64,000 nucleotides of DNA from Jatrophihabitans endophyticus (GTDB lineage Bacteria; Actinomycetota; Actinomycetes; Mycobacteriales; Jatrophihabitantaceae). This document shows positions 27,388 through 36,710 of the stretch, in pieces. The notes below the pieces were generated by a model, which worked only from the letters and a program-made list of their open reading frames with translations, had not been told where the DNA came from and searched no databases. The position numbers were made by a program, and so were the translations under genes. Numbering within the stretch: the stretch's first letter is position 1; each line of letters starts with the position of its first letter. The stretch lies in assembly GCF_900129455.1 (NCBI RefSeq), contig NZ_FQVU01000002.1, forward strand, positions 558,001 through 622,000. Reading direction: 5' to 3'.

Positions 27388-29267
27388 CGACGCGCGTGAC
27401 CGAGGACGACTGGAGCCGGCCGACCCTCTACAACGCCACCCAGGCCATCGAGCCGAGGACGTTCACCGAGCTCGACCCCATCGGCTCGGTCGTGGTGTCG
27501 AGCTTCGACGACGGCGACGAGCCGACGTGGGGGACGACGACCCTCGTCGGCAAGCCGCGGCACCGGCGGGCGGCGTCGCCGACCACGGAGCCGACCACGG
27601 AGCCGGACGGCACCGAGCCGGACGGCACCGCCGAGCCCGCCCCACCCGAGGGCACCACCCCCGTCGAGGACGACCGCAGCAATCGCGGCCTGCTCGCCGC
27701 CAGCGGGTCGATGGCGGTCGCATCGCTCGTCAGCCGGATCACCGGCTTCCTGCGCACCATCTTCATCGTCGCCGCGCTGGGCCTGGCCGGTGTCGGCAAC
27801 GCCTACAACTCCGCGAACACGTTCCCGAACATGGTGTACGAGCTGCTGCTCGGCGGCGTGCTGTCGAGCGTGCTCGTCCCGCTGCTGGTGCACGCGCAGA
27901 GCGAGGACGACGACGACGGCGTCGCCTATACCCAGCGGCTGCTCTCGCTCGCCGCCGCCGGTCTCGGCGTCATGACCATCCTGGCGGTCCTGGCCGCACC
28001 GTGGATCTCGGCCGCCTTCGTCCCCGACGGCCCCGGACGGGACCTCACCAGCATCTTCGCGACGCTGCTGCTGCCCGAGATCTTCTTCTACGGTCTCGGC
28101 GCCATGTTCATGGCGGTCCTCAACATCCGCCACAGCTACCGCGCGGGCGCGTGGTCGCCGGTGCTCAACAACGTCATCATGATCGCCACCGTGCTCGTGT
28201 TCTGGCTGCTGCCCGGCCCGAGCACGCTCGACCCCACCACGATCACCACCACGCAGATCGTCGTGCTCGGCGTGGGCACGACGCTCGGCATCGCCGCGCA
28301 GGCCCTCGTGCTCGTGCCGTCGCTGCGGACGGTCGGGTTCCACTGGCAGTGGCGCTTCCGCGCCCGCCCCGAGGAGCGCGGTCGCATGCGCGAGGTCGGC
28401 GTCCTCGCCGGCTGGGTGCTCGCCTACGTGGTCGTGAGCCAGGTGGGTGTCTCGATCATCCAGAAGGTCGGCAACGACAACCTGGGATACAGCGTCTTCA
28501 CCGCCGCCGACCTGCTGTTCCAGATGCCCTACGGCATCCTCGTCGTCTCCCTGCTCACCGCGATCATGCCGCGGCTGTCGCGCGCGGCGCTGCGCGAGGA
28601 CCACGAGGCCGTGATCGAGGACCTCGGGCTCGGGGCCCGCCTGTCGGCCATCGCGCTCGTCCCCATCACCGCCGGGTTGATCGCGCTCGGCCCGGTCATG
28701 TCGGTGACGCTGTTCGCCTACGGCGAGACCTCCATCGACGGTGGCCACCTCATCGGCTCGGCGCTCGCGTGGTCGGCCTTCGGCCTCTTCCCGTTCGCGC
28801 TGGTGATGCTGCAGCTGCGGGTGTTCTACGCCATGCGCGACGGCCGCACCCCCACCCTGATCAACACCTTCATGGTCGCCACCAAGATCGTCCTCGTGCT
28901 CGTCTCGAACGAGGCGTTCGCCGGGACCGAGCACGCCGTCGAGTGGCTGAACATCTCGACCTCGCTGTCCTACGTGGTCGGTGCCGTGGTGGGCCACGTC
29001 GTGCTGACGCGGCGCCTGGGCTCGCTGCGCTTCGGTCCCGTGACGCGCACGCTGCTGCAGATCGGCTTCGCCTCGGTGCTCGGGGGCGCCGCCGCCTACG
29101 GCGTCGTGCTGCTCGCCCAGGACGCGCTCGGCGCGGGCCACGCCGGCTCCACGGTGGCGCTCGTCGGCGGCGGCGTCGCCGGGCTGATCGTGCTCGGCGT
29201 CGTCGCGTGGCGGATGCGCATCCCGGCCGTCGAGCAGGCGATCGCTACCGTGCGAGGAGCGCGATGA
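27384..29267 (+). CDS. murJ: Lipid II flippase MurJ (MviN), without pseudokinase domain
   Basis: 627 residues. The first 105 are cytoplasmic, acidic and low-complexity ([15 protein letters not shown] repeats). A 14-helix MviN/MurJ polytopic domain follows, beginning [21 protein letters not shown] near 95. It exports lipid-linked peptidoglycan precursors. In mycobacteria the homologue (Rv3910) carries a C-terminal pseudokinase that binds FhaA when phosphorylated; here the protein ends right after the last helix. The GTG start overlaps the previous stop by 4 bp and the stop overlaps an ATG that could serve trxB. The sigM/anti-sigma pair found at this point in M. tuberculosis is absent. Confidence 0.94.
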   Translation: MTTRVTEDDWSRPTLYNATQAIEPRTFTELDPIGSVVVSSFDDGDEPTWGTTTLVGKPRHRRAASPTTEPTTEPDGTEPDGTAEPAPPEGTTPVEDDRSNRGLLAASGSMAVASLVSRITGFLRTIFIVAALGLAGVGNAYNSANTFPNMVYELLLGGVLSSVLVPLLVHAQSEDDDDGVAYTQRLLSLAAAGLGVMTILAVLAAPWISAAFVPDGPGRDLTSIFATLLLPEIFFYGLGAMFMAVLNIRHSYRAGAWSPVLNNVIMIATVLVFWLLPGPSTLDPTTITTTQIVVLGVGTTLGIAAQALVLVPSLRTVGFHWQWRFRARPEERGRMREVGVLAGWVLAYVVVSQVGVSIIQKVGNDNLGYSVFTAADLLFQMPYGILVVSLLTAIMPRLSRAALREDHEAVIEDLGLGARLSAIALVPITAGLIALGPVMSVTLFAYGETSIDGGHLIGSALAWSAFGLFPFALVMLQLRVFYAMRDGRTPTLINTFMVATKIVLVLVSNEAFAGTEHAVEWLNISTSLSYVVGAVVGHVVLTRRLGSLRFGPVTRTLLQIGFASVLGGAAAYGVVLLAQDALGAGHAGSTVALVGGGVAGLIVLGVVAWRMRIPAVEQAIATVRGAR

Positions 29268-29344
29268 CGGGGAATGACCCGGACGTCGACGCGGTTCCAG
29301 AGAGCGTGCCAGCGGGCACGAAGCAGATCGAGAGGGTGCATTCG

Positions 29345-30331
29345 ATGACCGAGCATCGCAACGTGATCGTCGTCGGGTCCGGCCCGGCGGGGTACACGGC
29401 GGCTCTCTACACCGCGCGAGCCGACCTCGCGCCACTCGTGTTCGAGGGCTCGCAGTACGGCGGCGCGCTGATGAACACGACCGAGGTCGAGAACTTCCCC
29501 GGGTTCCCGGACGGCATCATGGGCCCGCAGCTGATGGACCACATCCGCACGCAGGCCGAGCGTTTCGGAGCCGAGCTGGTCGCCGACGACGTCGTGTCGG
29601 TGGACCTCGCCGGGCCGGTCAAGACCGTGCGCACGCTCGACGGCGAGTACACCGCCGACGCCGTGGTGCTCGCCATGGGCTCGGCGTACCGCAAGCTCGG
29701 CATCACCCGCGAGGACGAGCTGTCCGGCCGCGGCGTGAGCTGGTGCGCGACGTGCGACGGCTTCTTCTTCCGCGACAAGGACATCGCGGTCGTCGGCGGT
29801 GGCGACACCGCGATGGAGGAGGCCACCTTCCTCACCCGCTTCGCGAAGTCGGTGACGATCGTCCACCGCCGCGACTCCCTGCGGGCCAGCGCGATCATGG
29901 CCGAGCGGGCCGAGAAGGACCCGAAGATCACCTTTCTCTGGAACAGCGAGGTCGTCGACATCCACGGCCAGGGCTCGGTCTCGGGGCTGCACGTCCGCGA
30001 CACGACGACCGGGGCCGAGCGCGACCTGGAGGTCGGCGGGCTGTTCATCGCCATCGGCCACGAACCGCGCAGCGAGCTGGTCGTCGGCCAGGTCGAGCTG
30101 GACGACGAGGGGTACGTGCTCACCGGCGAGGGCACGCTGACCAACCTCCCCGGCGTCTTCGCGGCCGGCGACCTCGTCGACCACACCTACCGGCAGGCGA
30201 TCACCGCCGCCGGCACCGGCTGCCAGGCCGCGCTCGACGCCGAGCGGTACCTGGCGGGCCTGCCGCAGCGCACCGAGTCCAACACCGCCGAGGCGCAGCA
30301 CGCGGTGTCGCCGACGTCCGTCGCCGGCTGA
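29345..30331 (+). CDS. trxB: Thioredoxin-disulfide reductase
   Basis: 328 residues. NADPH-dependent flavoprotein that reduces TrxA. FAD site GSGPAG at 11-16, redox pair Cys134-Ala-Thr-Cys137, NADPH site [10 protein letters not shown] in the middle and the HRR box for NADPH phosphate, then GVFAAGDL near the C-terminus. Two starts are possible. The ATG at 29345 has GAGAGG upstream and gives the family N-terminus. The ATG at 29264 overlaps the murJ stop, has GAGGAG 4 nt upstream and would add 27 acidic residues. I chose 29345 on homology. In operon with murJ; trxA follows after 104 bp. Confidence 0.94.
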   Translation: MTEHRNVIVVGSGPAGYTAALYTARADLAPLVFEGSQYGGALMNTTEVENFPGFPDGIMGPQLMDHIRTQAERFGAELVADDVVSVDLAGPVKTVRTLDGEYTADAVVLAMGSAYRKLGITREDELSGRGVSWCATCDGFFFRDKDIAVVGGGDTAMEEATFLTRFAKSVTIVHRRDSLRASAIMAERAEKDPKITFLWNSEVVDIHGQGSVSGLHVRDTTTGAERDLEVGGLFIAIGHEPRSELVVGQVELDDEGYVLTGEGTLTNLPGVFAAGDLVDHTYRQAITAAGTGCQAALDAERYLAGLPQRTESNTAEAQHAVSPTSVAG

Positions 30332-30435
30332 GCCTTCCCCGCCGTACCCGCCGCTAGCCTGGGAATGGCCCCGGCCGTCCCGACGTTCCAACCGGCGTCC
30401 AGCTCGGACGCATCGACTATCAGGAGACATCGCTC

Positions 30436-30765
30436 ATGGGCGCGAACACCAAGACAGTCACCGACAGCAGCTTCAGCACCGACGTGCTCGGCGCGGACGA
30501 GCCGGTACTGGTCGATTTCTGGGCCGAGTGGTGCGGGCCGTGCCGCCAGGTCGCCCCCGTCCTCGAGGAGATCGCCGGCGAGCAACAGGGCAAGCTGACG
30601 ATCGCCAAGCTCAACATCGACGAGAACCCCGAGACCGCGCGGAACTACCAGGTCATGTCGATCCCGACCATGGCCGTCTTCCACAAGGGCGAGCTCGTCA
30701 AGACGATCGTGGGCGCCCGTCCCAAGGCCGCCATCCTGCGCGAGCTCACCGAGTTCACCGGCTGA
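30436..30765 (+). CDS. trxA: Thioredoxin
   Basis: 109-residue thioredoxin with WCGPC (Cys33/Cys36), the cis-Pro in SIPTMAVF and an FxxG-type ending. It is the electron carrier for ribonucleotide reductase, peroxiredoxins and others, and is reduced by the adjacent TrxB. An AGGAG Shine-Dalgarno stands 8 nt before the ATG. A TAGCCT hexamer at 30355-30360 could give trxA its own transcript with a leader of about 70 nt in addition to read-through from trxB. Two hairpins follow the gene. Confidence 0.96.
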   Translation: MGANTKTVTDSSFSTDVLGADEPVLVDFWAEWCGPCRQVAPVLEEIAGEQQGKLTIAKLNIDENPETARNYQVMSIPTMAVFHKGELVKTIVGARPKAAILRELTEFTG

Positions 30766-30782
30766 CCGACGCCTGAGCGTCA

Positions 30783-30802
30783 TCGCGCCCGTGCGGGCGC
30801 GA
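30783..30802 (+). terminator. Terminator hairpin after trxA
   Basis: Perfect 8-bp arms TCGCGCCC/GGGCGCGA around GTGC, 17 bp past the trxA stop. Confidence 0.55.
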
Positions 30803-30820
30803 CCAGCGATGCTGTGCCGT

Positions 30821-30857
30821 CGAGGCGGTCGCGCGGCGCGCCCGCGCGACCGCCTCG
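30821..30857 (+). terminator. Second, larger hairpin between trxA and cwlM
   Basis: Perfect 16-bp arms (30821-30836 with 30842-30857) and a 5-nt loop, 18 bp after the first hairpin. Either a backup terminator or a structured leader element for cwlM. A CAGAAT hexamer (30883-30888) follows it and may start the cwlM transcript. Confidence 0.5.
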
Positions 30858-30930
30858 TGCGCTGTCCCCGCCCCTGGTGGGGCAGAATGACCCGTGCAGC
30901 CCGCCCGCCCCTCGACGACGATTGGCCCTG

Positions 30931-32040
30931 ATGCAGCCCTTGCGACGCGGCATGACCGGCAGTGCCGTCGCCGAGGTCCGCACGATGCTGGCGACGATCG
31001 GGCTGCTCAACAACACCGAGTCCCGCTCCGCGGACAGCTTCGACGAGGCGACCGAGCTGGCCGTCCGCCACTTCCAGCAGCGGCGGGGCATCTCGGTCGA
31101 CGGCCGGGTCGGCGACGAGACGTACGCGGCCCTGACCGGCGCCCACTGGAAGCTCGGCGACCGCGTGCTGGCGCACGAGTCGGGTCACCTGCTCACCGGT
31201 GACGACGTCACCGAGCTGCAGACGCAGCTCGTCGAGCTGGGCTTCGCGCTCGGCAAGGCCGACGGGGTCTTCGGACCGTCCACGGCCGAGGCGCTGCGCG
31301 GCTTCCAGCGCGACTACGGGCTCATCGCCGACGGCATCTGCGGTCTCGGCACGCTGCGCGCCCTGCGCCAGCTCGGCCGGCGGGTCGTCGGCGGCCGGCC
31401 GCAGCTGCTGCGCGACATGATGGCCGTCGCCGACGCCGGGCCGAGCCTGCTCGGCAAGCGGATCGTCATCGATGCCGGCCACGGCGGTGCCGACCGCGGT
31501 GTCGTCGCCGACGGGGTCAGCGAGGCGGACCTCGTCTGGGACATCGCGTCGCGCCTCGAGGGGCGCTTCGCCGCGCTCGGGGTGCAGGCCTGGCCGACCC
31601 GGGGGCCGCACACCGGTCCGAGCGAGCAGGAACGCGCGCAGTTCGCCAACGACATCGGGGCCGACCTCGTGGTCTCCCTGCACGTCGACGGGTGGACGTC
31701 GCCGCAGGCCCACGGCGTCGCCGCGTACTACTACGGCGCGGGCGAGTCCACGTCCACCATCGGCGAGCGGCTCGCCGACCTCGCGCAACGCGAGGTGGTC
31801 GCGCGCACCGGCCTCGGCGACAACCGCATCCACGGCAAGACCTGGGCGCTGCTGCGGCTGACCCGCATGCCCACCGTGCGAGTGGAGCTCGGGTACTTGA
31901 CCGCCACCGGCGACCGGCTCCGGCTGTGCGACACGCAGGTCCGCGACGCGATCGCCGAGGGTCTGCTCGTCGCGATCCAGCGCCTCTACCTCCCCACCGC
32001 GGACGACCCGCCCACGGGCGTCATGCGCATCTCGGCCTGA
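30931..32040 (+). CDS. cwlM: CwlM-like N-acetylmuramoyl-L-alanine amidase/peptidoglycan regulator
   Basis: 369 residues with no signal peptide: two PG_binding_1 repeats (about 1-70 and 72-145), then an Amidase_3 domain beginning KRIVIDAGHGGADRG (Asp181, His184) through RVELGYLTA near 320. In mycobacteria CwlM is cytoplasmic, is phosphorylated by PknB and stimulates MurA rather than cutting the wall; the missing export signal here agrees with that. The ATG at 30931 has a poor ribosome-binding site but gives the family N-terminus. A GTG at 30894 stands 5 nt after CAGAAT but is out of frame, so a 37-nt leader is assumed. Confidence 0.88.
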   Translation: MQPLRRGMTGSAVAEVRTMLATIGLLNNTESRSADSFDEATELAVRHFQQRRGISVDGRVGDETYAALTGAHWKLGDRVLAHESGHLLTGDDVTELQTQLVELGFALGKADGVFGPSTAEALRGFQRDYGLIADGICGLGTLRALRQLGRRVVGGRPQLLRDMMAVADAGPSLLGKRIVIDAGHGGADRGVVADGVSEADLVWDIASRLEGRFAALGVQAWPTRGPHTGPSEQERAQFANDIGADLVVSLHVDGWTSPQAHGVAAYYYGAGESTSTIGERLADLAQREVVARTGLGDNRIHGKTWALLRLTRMPTVRVELGYLTATGDRLRLCDTQVRDAIAEGLLVAIQRLYLPTADDPPTGVMRISA

Positions 32041-32054
32041 CTGACACACTCGTC

Positions 32055-32696
32055 TCAGCGCGCGGCCGCCGGGCTCTTGACGGTGCCGATCAGCCGCTCC
32101 AGCGCCGCCTCCACGTCCTCGCGCCAGGTGGCGGTCGAGCGGATGTCCAACCGCAGCCGCGGCGTCACCGGGTGGGGACGCACGGTGCGGAAGCCGACGG
32201 CGCGCAGGAAGTCCGCCGGCACCAGACAGCCGGTGCCGTCCTGCCGGCCGGGCACGCCCGCCGCCCCGCCGCGCCCGAAGGCCTCGACGGCGCGGATGCC
32301 GCGCCGGACGACGTCGGCCGCGACCGCCTGCACGAGCAGGCGCCCGACGCCGGTCCCGAGGTACTCCGGCCGCACCCGGGCGGTCATGAGCAGCACCGCG
32401 TCCGAGCTCGCCGGCGCGGTCGGGAAGGCGCCGCCACGTGGCACGTACGCGGGCGGCGCGAACAGCACGTGGCCGGCGGGTCGCCCACCCACGTAGGCGA
32501 TCCGGCCGCAACTGCCCCACTCGAGCAGCGTGTCGGAGATCCAGGCCTCCTTGGCCAGCGCGCCGTCGACGTCGTCGAGTCCGCGATCCCAGGCCGCCGG
32601 GTCGAGCTCCCAGAACACGCATCGGCGGCAGTCGGCCGCGATGTCGCCGACGGAGTCCAGCGTGATGCTCGCCGACCGCGGCGCCGACCCCGACAC
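32055..32696 (-). CDS. GNAT-family N-acetyltransferase
   Basis: 213 residues with a central GNAT fold. The acetyl-CoA loop reads YLGTGVGRLLV (about 115-125), after the beta-4 strand VLLMTARVRPEY. The N-terminus CRRCVFWELDP contains two Cys two residues apart. It sits between cwlM (convergent) and an aminotransferase, at the position of Rv3916c in M. tuberculosis. The acceptor is unknown. The ATG at 32696 lies 13 bp after the aminotransferase stop, so the two leftward genes may be cotranscribed. Confidence 0.82.
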   Translation of the reverse strand: MSGSAPRSASITLDSVGDIAADCRRCVFWELDPAAWDRGLDDVDGALAKEAWISDTLLEWGSCGRIAYVGGRPAGHVLFAPPAYVPRGGAFPTAPASSDAVLLMTARVRPEYLGTGVGRLLVQAVAADVVRRGIRAVEAFGRGGAAGVPGRQDGTGCLVPADFLRAVGFRTVRPHPVTPRLRLDIRSTATWREDVEAALERLIGTVKSPAAAR

Positions 32697-32709
32697 GGAC
32701 GGCCTCCCG

Positions 32710-33918
32710 CTAGCAGTCCCCGCGGTAGGACGCCAGGAACTCGCCGAGCCGGCCGATCGCGTCGGTCAGGTCGTCGGCGCGTGGCAACGTCACGATCCGC
32801 AGGTGGTCGGTGTGCGGCCAGTGGAACCCCGTCCCTTGGACGACGAGCACGTGCTGCGTGCGCAGGAACTCGAGCACGAACCGCTGGTCGTCGCGGATCG
32901 GGTAGAGCTCCGGGTCGAGGCGGGGGAACACGTAGAGCGACCCGCGCGGCTCGACGCACGTCACGCCGGGGATCGCACGCAGGGCCGCGGTCGCGGCGTC
33001 GCGCTGCTCGAGCAGGCGACCGCCGGGCAGGATGAGCTCGCGGATGCTCTGCCGACCGCCCAGCGCGACCTGCACGGCGTGCTGCGCCGGCACGTTGGCG
33101 CACAGCCGCATGTTCGCGAGCAGCGTGATGCCCTCGAGGTAGTTCGCCGCATGACGCTTCGGGCCGCTCACCATCATCCAGCCGGCGCGGAACCCGGCCA
33201 CCCGGTACGCCTTGGACAGGCCGTTGAAGGTCAACGAGAAGACGTCGGGGGCGAGCTTGGCGAACGGTACGTGCTCGGCGTCGTCGTAGAGGATCTTGTC
33301 GTAGATCTCGTCGGCCATCACGACGAGCCCGTTCTCGCGCGCGATGTCGGCGAGGCCGCGCAGGGTCTGCTCGGAGTACACGGCGCCGGTCGGGTTGTTC
33401 GGGTTGATCACCACGATGGCCTTGGTGCGCGCCGTGACCTTGGCCCGCACGTCGTCGAGATCGGGCTCCCACCCCGCGGACTCGTCGCAGAGATAGTGCA
33501 CGGGACGACCGCCGGCGAGCGAGGCCGATGCGGTCCACAGCGGGTAGTCGGGCGCGGGGACGAGCACCTCGTCGCCGTCGTCGAGCATCGCCTGCAGGCT
33601 CAGGGTGATCAGCTCGCTCACCCCGTTGCCGAGCCAGATGTCGTCCACGTCGACGGTGTCGATGCCGCGGGTCTGGTAGTGGTGGACGATCGCGGTGCGG
33701 GCCGACAGCAGGCCCTGCGAGTCGGAGTAGCCCTGGGCGTTCGGCAGATTGCGGATGACGTCGACGAGGATCTCGTCGGGTGCCTCGAAGCCGAACGGGG
33801 CCGGATTGCCGATGTTGAGCTTGACGATGCGCCGCCCCTCCTCCTCGAGGCGCTTCGCCTCCTCGAGCACGGGCCCACGGATGTCGTACAGGACGTTCTC
33901 GAGCTTGCGGGATTGCAT
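32710..33918 (-). CDS. Class I/II aminotransferase (AlaA/AspC-like)
   Basis: 402-residue fold-type I PLP enzyme. Seen: GNPAPFGFEAP near 38-48, NPNNPTGAVY near 180, ADEIYD near 213, the PLP-lysine in SKAYRVAGFRAGW near 240 (SxxK) and the C-terminal Arg in HLRIVTLP. The sequence closely resembles Rv0337c-type alanine/pyruvate aminotransferases, so glutamate-pyruvate transamination is the best guess. The frame is open to 34068. I chose the ATG at 33918 because the protein then begins with the family sequence; a GTG at 33933 is the main alternative. Leftward, ahead of the GNAT gene. Confidence 0.9.
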   Translation of the reverse strand: MQSRKLENVLYDIRGPVLEEAKRLEEEGRRIVKLNIGNPAPFGFEAPDEILVDVIRNLPNAQGYSDSQGLLSARTAIVHHYQTRGIDTVDVDDIWLGNGVSELITLSLQAMLDDGDEVLVPAPDYPLWTASASLAGGRPVHYLCDESAGWEPDLDDVRAKVTARTKAIVVINPNNPTGAVYSEQTLRGLADIARENGLVVMADEIYDKILYDDAEHVPFAKLAPDVFSLTFNGLSKAYRVAGFRAGWMMVSGPKRHAANYLEGITLLANMRLCANVPAQHAVQVALGGRQSIRELILPGGRLLEQRDAATAALRAIPGVTCVEPRGSLYVFPRLDPELYPIRDDQRFVLEFLRTQHVLVVQGTGFHWPHTDHLRIVTLPRADDLTDAIGRLGEFLASYRGDC

Positions 33919-34016
33919 CAGGTCCACGAGCACACGATCGCACACCCCGGCCGGTCGGACGCACTGGATATGTGGCGCGCGACCGACCTGGCCGGCACGG
34001 CCGTCGCCGACCTGTC

Positions 34017-34033
34017 CGTGCCAGAGTGGCACG
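34017..34033. promoter_or_regulatory. Inverted repeat over the nitroreductase -10
   Basis: CGTGCCA-N3-TGGCACG, perfect 7-bp arms, ending immediately before the GTG at 34034 and containing CAGAGT, which stands 6 nt before the start codon. A protein bound here would block the leaderless promoter. Confidence 0.45.
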
Positions 34034-34633
34034 GTGGAGTTCGTCGACGTCGTTCGCAACCGGCGCATGGTCCGCAGCTACGACCCGGCTCGGCCGGTGC
34101 CGCGAGCGACCACCGAAAACCTCCTCAACCTCGCAATTCGGGCACCGTCGGCGGGCCATACCCAGGGTCGCGAATTTCTGGTGCTGGATGACATAACATC
34201 GCGCGACATCTTCTGGTCCGTGACCGGCGACGGGCCGGCGGACTCGTGGCTCACCGGAATGCGGTCCGCGCCGACGCTCGTGCTCTGTCTGTCGGACAAG
34301 TCGGCGTACCTCGACCGCTACGCCGAACCCGACAAGGGCTGGACGGACCGCGCCGAGGCACGCTGGCCGGTCCCCTACTGGGATGTCGACACCGGCATGG
34401 CCGCGATGATCCTGCTGCTCGCGGCGGAGGACGCGGGTCTCGCCGCGTGCTTCTTCGGTGTCCCGCCCGAGCGACGGGACGCGCTGTTCACGGCGTTCGC
34501 GATCCCCGATCGGCTCTCCGCCGTGGGGGTCGTGAGCCTCGGCCACGGTGCGCCCGACCGGCGGTCACCCTCCCTGCGCCGCGGCCGACGTCCGCTGGCC
34601 GAGGTCGTGCGCTACGGCTCGTTCCGGGGCTGA
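34034..34633 (+). CDS. Nitroreductase-family flavoprotein
   Basis: 199 residues. The N-terminus [11 protein letters not shown] carries the Arg residues that bind FMN phosphate; [12 protein letters not shown] near 37-48 and the C-terminal [15 protein letters not shown] complete the family pattern. FMN-dependent NAD(P)H oxidoreductase of unknown substrate, similar to the short actinobacterial nitroreductases annotated with quinone or nitro-compound reduction. GTG start 6 nt after CAGAGT, no ribosome-binding site. Its last 22 bases overlap the 3' end of parB on the other strand, so the two transcripts are antisense over that stretch. Confidence 0.85.
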   Translation: MEFVDVVRNRRMVRSYDPARPVPRATTENLLNLAIRAPSAGHTQGREFLVLDDITSRDIFWSVTGDGPADSWLTGMRSAPTLVLCLSDKSAYLDRYAEPDKGWTDRAEARWPVPYWDVDTGMAAMILLLAAEDAGLAACFFGVPPERRDALFTAFAIPDRLSAVGVVSLGHGAPDRRSPSLRRGRRPLAEVVRYGSFRG

Positions 34634-35724
34634 CGCCGTTCCAGCTGAGGTGCCATGACGCCCACGATGCGCTCGAGGTCGTCGATCGAGGCGAACTCGA
34701 CCGTGATCCGCCCCTTCCGCCGGCCGATGTCGACCCGTACCCGGGTGTCGAACACGTCGGAGAGCTTGTGGGCGAGCTCGGTGGCCGCCGGCGCGGTGAT
34801 CTTCGGACCGGCCGCACGGCGCGACGGCTTGGCCGTGGAGCCGGTGCGCGCGAGCGCCGCGAGCTCCTCGGTGGCGCGCACGGACAGGCCCTCGGCGACG
34901 ATCCGGGCGGCGAGCTCGTCCTGGGTCTCGGCGTCGTCGATGGTGAGCAGCGCCCGCGCGTGGCCGGCGGACAGGATGCCGGCGGCGACGCGACGCTGGA
35001 CCGCGAGGGACAGGTTGAGCAGCCGGATCGTGTTCGTCACCTGGGGTCGGCTGCGTCCGATCCGGCCGGCCAGCTCCTCGTGCGTGGCCCCGAACTCCTC
35101 CAGCAGCTGCTGGTAGGCCGCCGCCTCCTCCAGCGGGTTGAGCTGGGCGCGGTGGATGTTCTCCAGCAACGCGTCGCGCAGCATCGCGTCGTCGGCGGTC
35201 GTGCGGACGATGGCGGGGATGGCGGTCAGCCCGGCGGCGGTGGCGGCGCGTAGCCGCCGCTCGCCCATGACCAGCTCGTAGCCCTCCTCGTCGGCGCGGA
35301 CGACGACCGGTTGCAGCACCCCGAACTCCCGGATGGAGTGGGTGAGCTCGGCCAGTGCGTCCTCGTCGAAGACCTGGCGGGGCTGCTGCGCGTTGGCGTG
35401 GATCTGCGTCACCGGGATCTCGAGGAAGCTCGCGCCGGGGACGGGCAGCGGGCCGCCCGCATCGCCGACCGCCGCGTCCGGACCGGGCGCGGCGGCGGGA
35501 TCGGCCGGGACGGGCAGGTCGACTGAGCCGGCCGCGCCGGGCGCGACTGCCGCGGCCGGTGTCGCGGCGCGCTCGGGCACCGGTCGGTCACTCGCCGTGG
35601 GAGCGCCCGGCTCGGTGGACCCGCCGTCGGAACCACGACCGCCCGGGCCCGCCGGCGCGGTGGGGATGAGCGATCCGAGACCACGTCCCAGGCCACCGCG
35701 TCGTTGCTTGTTGCCGCCGCTCAC
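34612..35724 (-). CDS. parB: Chromosome partition protein ParB
   Basis: 370-residue CTP-dependent DNA clamp that loads at parS. N-terminal [13 protein letters not shown] (about 8-20) is the ParA-interacting peptide. A Pro/Ala-rich linker to about 105 follows, then the CTPase/N-domain with GERRLRAA, the helix-turn-helix ([22 protein letters not shown]) and the C-terminal dimer domain. The GTG overlaps the parA stop (GTGA), with GAGGAG inside parA as Shine-Dalgarno. Two target sites lie 0.9 kb away inside parA. Confidence 0.96.
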   Translation of the reverse strand: MSGGNKQRRGGLGRGLGSLIPTAPAGPGGRGSDGGSTEPGAPTASDRPVPERAATPAAAVAPGAAGSVDLPVPADPAAAPGPDAAVGDAGGPLPVPGASFLEIPVTQIHANAQQPRQVFDEDALAELTHSIREFGVLQPVVVRADEEGYELVMGERRLRAATAAGLTAIPAIVRTTADDAMLRDALLENIHRAQLNPLEEAAAYQQLLEEFGATHEELAGRIGRSRPQVTNTIRLLNLSLAVQRRVAAGILSAGHARALLTIDDAETQDELAARIVAEGLSVRATEELAALARTGSTAKPSRRAAGPKITAPAATELAHKLSDVFDTRVRVDIGRRKGRITVEFASIDDLERIVGVMAPQLERRQPRNEP

Positions 35725-36710
35725 GACGTCTCCTCCTGCTGCTCGTCGGTGCCTGCGTCCGCGCCGGCGCGGCCGCGCTCGGCGATCTCGCGCGCGGCCT
35801 GCAGGTAGCCGATCGCGCCGCGGGACCCGGCGTCGTAGGTCATGACGGTCTGGCCGAACCCGGGGGCCTCGGACACCCGGACGTTGCGCGGGATCATCGG
35901 TGTGAGGACGAGATCGCCGAAGTGGTTGCGCACCTCGGAGGCCACCTGATCGGCAAGTCGCGTCCGGCTGTCGTACATGGTGAGCAGCACGGTACTCACC
36001 CGCAGGTCCGGGTTCAGGTGCGAGGTCACCAGCTCCACCGTGTTCAGCAGCTGCGCCAGGCCCTCCAGCGCGTAGTACTCGCACTGGATCGGGATGAGCA
36101 TCTCCTGCCCGGCCACCAGCGCGTTCAGGGTCAACAGCCCGAGCGAGGGCGGACAGTCGACGATGACGTAGTCGGTCTCCTCGCCGCCGGCCTCGAGGAA
36201 GGTCTGGACGGCCTTCTGCAGCCGATACTCGCGGGCCACCTGGCTGGTCAGCTCGATGTCGGCACCAGCGAGGTCGAGGGTGGCCGGCACGCACCGCAGG
36301 GTCGGCGCGAAGTCCGCCACCTGCGCGACATCCGCCAAGGCTGCCCCACCGAGCAGCACGTCGTACACCGACGGCGTGCCGACACCGTGGTCGATACCGA
36401 GGGCGGTGCTGGCGTTGCCCTGCGGGTCGAGGTCGATCAGCAGCACCCGCAGCCCGTGCAACGCGAGGGCCGCCGCGACGTTGACCGCGCTCGTCGTCTT
36501 GCCGACGCCGCCCTTCTGGTTGGCCACGGTCAGCACCCGGGTGCGGGCCGGTCGGGGCCACTGCTCCTGCCGCACGTTGAGCACATGGACGGCCTGCCGC
36601 GCTTCGCGGGCGATCGGGGTGTCGAACTCGGTTTCACGTGAAACAGTCCCCGTCGGTCGCCCGACCTCCCCGGTTTCACGTGAAACATCCACGTCGTCCC
36701 GCTCGCTCAT
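35721..36710 (-). CDS. parA: Chromosome partition ATPase ParA (Soj)
   Basis: 329 residues. Deviant Walker A KGGVGKTT at 66-73, VDCPPSLG Walker B-like segment near 180, and [15 protein letters not shown] further on. The first 55 residues are an extension rich in acidic residues and include VSRET twice (residues 9-13 and 23-27), each encoded by a perfect parS site. The ATG at 36710 overlaps the rsmG stop (ATGA). Binds non-specific DNA and drives segregation of ParB-bound origins; in mycobacteria it also interacts with the polar growth machinery. Confidence 0.96.
   Translation of the reverse strand: MSERDDVDVSRETGEVGRPTGTVSRETEFDTPIAREARQAVHVLNVRQEQWPRPARTRVLTVANQKGGVGKTTSAVNVAAALALHGLRVLLIDLDPQGNASTALGIDHGVGTPSVYDVLLGGAALADVAQVADFAPTLRCVPATLDLAGADIELTSQVAREYRLQKAVQTFLEAGGEETDYVIVDCPPSLGLLTLNALVAGQEMLIPIQCEYYALEGLAQLLNTVELVTSHLNPDLRVSTVLLTMYDSRTRLADQVASEVRNHFGDLVLTPMIPRNVRVSEAPGFGQTVMTYDAGSRGAIGYLQAAREIAERGRAGADAGTDEQQEETS
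36631..36644. other. parS: parS site 1
   Basis: GTTTCACGTGAAAC, a perfect 14-bp ParB-binding palindrome, inside the parA coding region (codons 23-27). It lies about 3.9 kb from the dnaA start. Confidence 0.9.
36673..36686. other. parS: parS site 2
   Basis: A second perfect GTTTCACGTGAAAC inside parA (codons 9-13), centred 42 bp from the first, i.e. four helical turns, so both face the same side of the DNA. Confidence 0.9.

Noticed and set aside
30894..31202. GTG-initiated 102-codon frame at the start of cwlM
   Set aside because: Begins 5 nt after CAGAAT but is out of frame with cwlM and its translation is low-complexity; treated as leader sequence.
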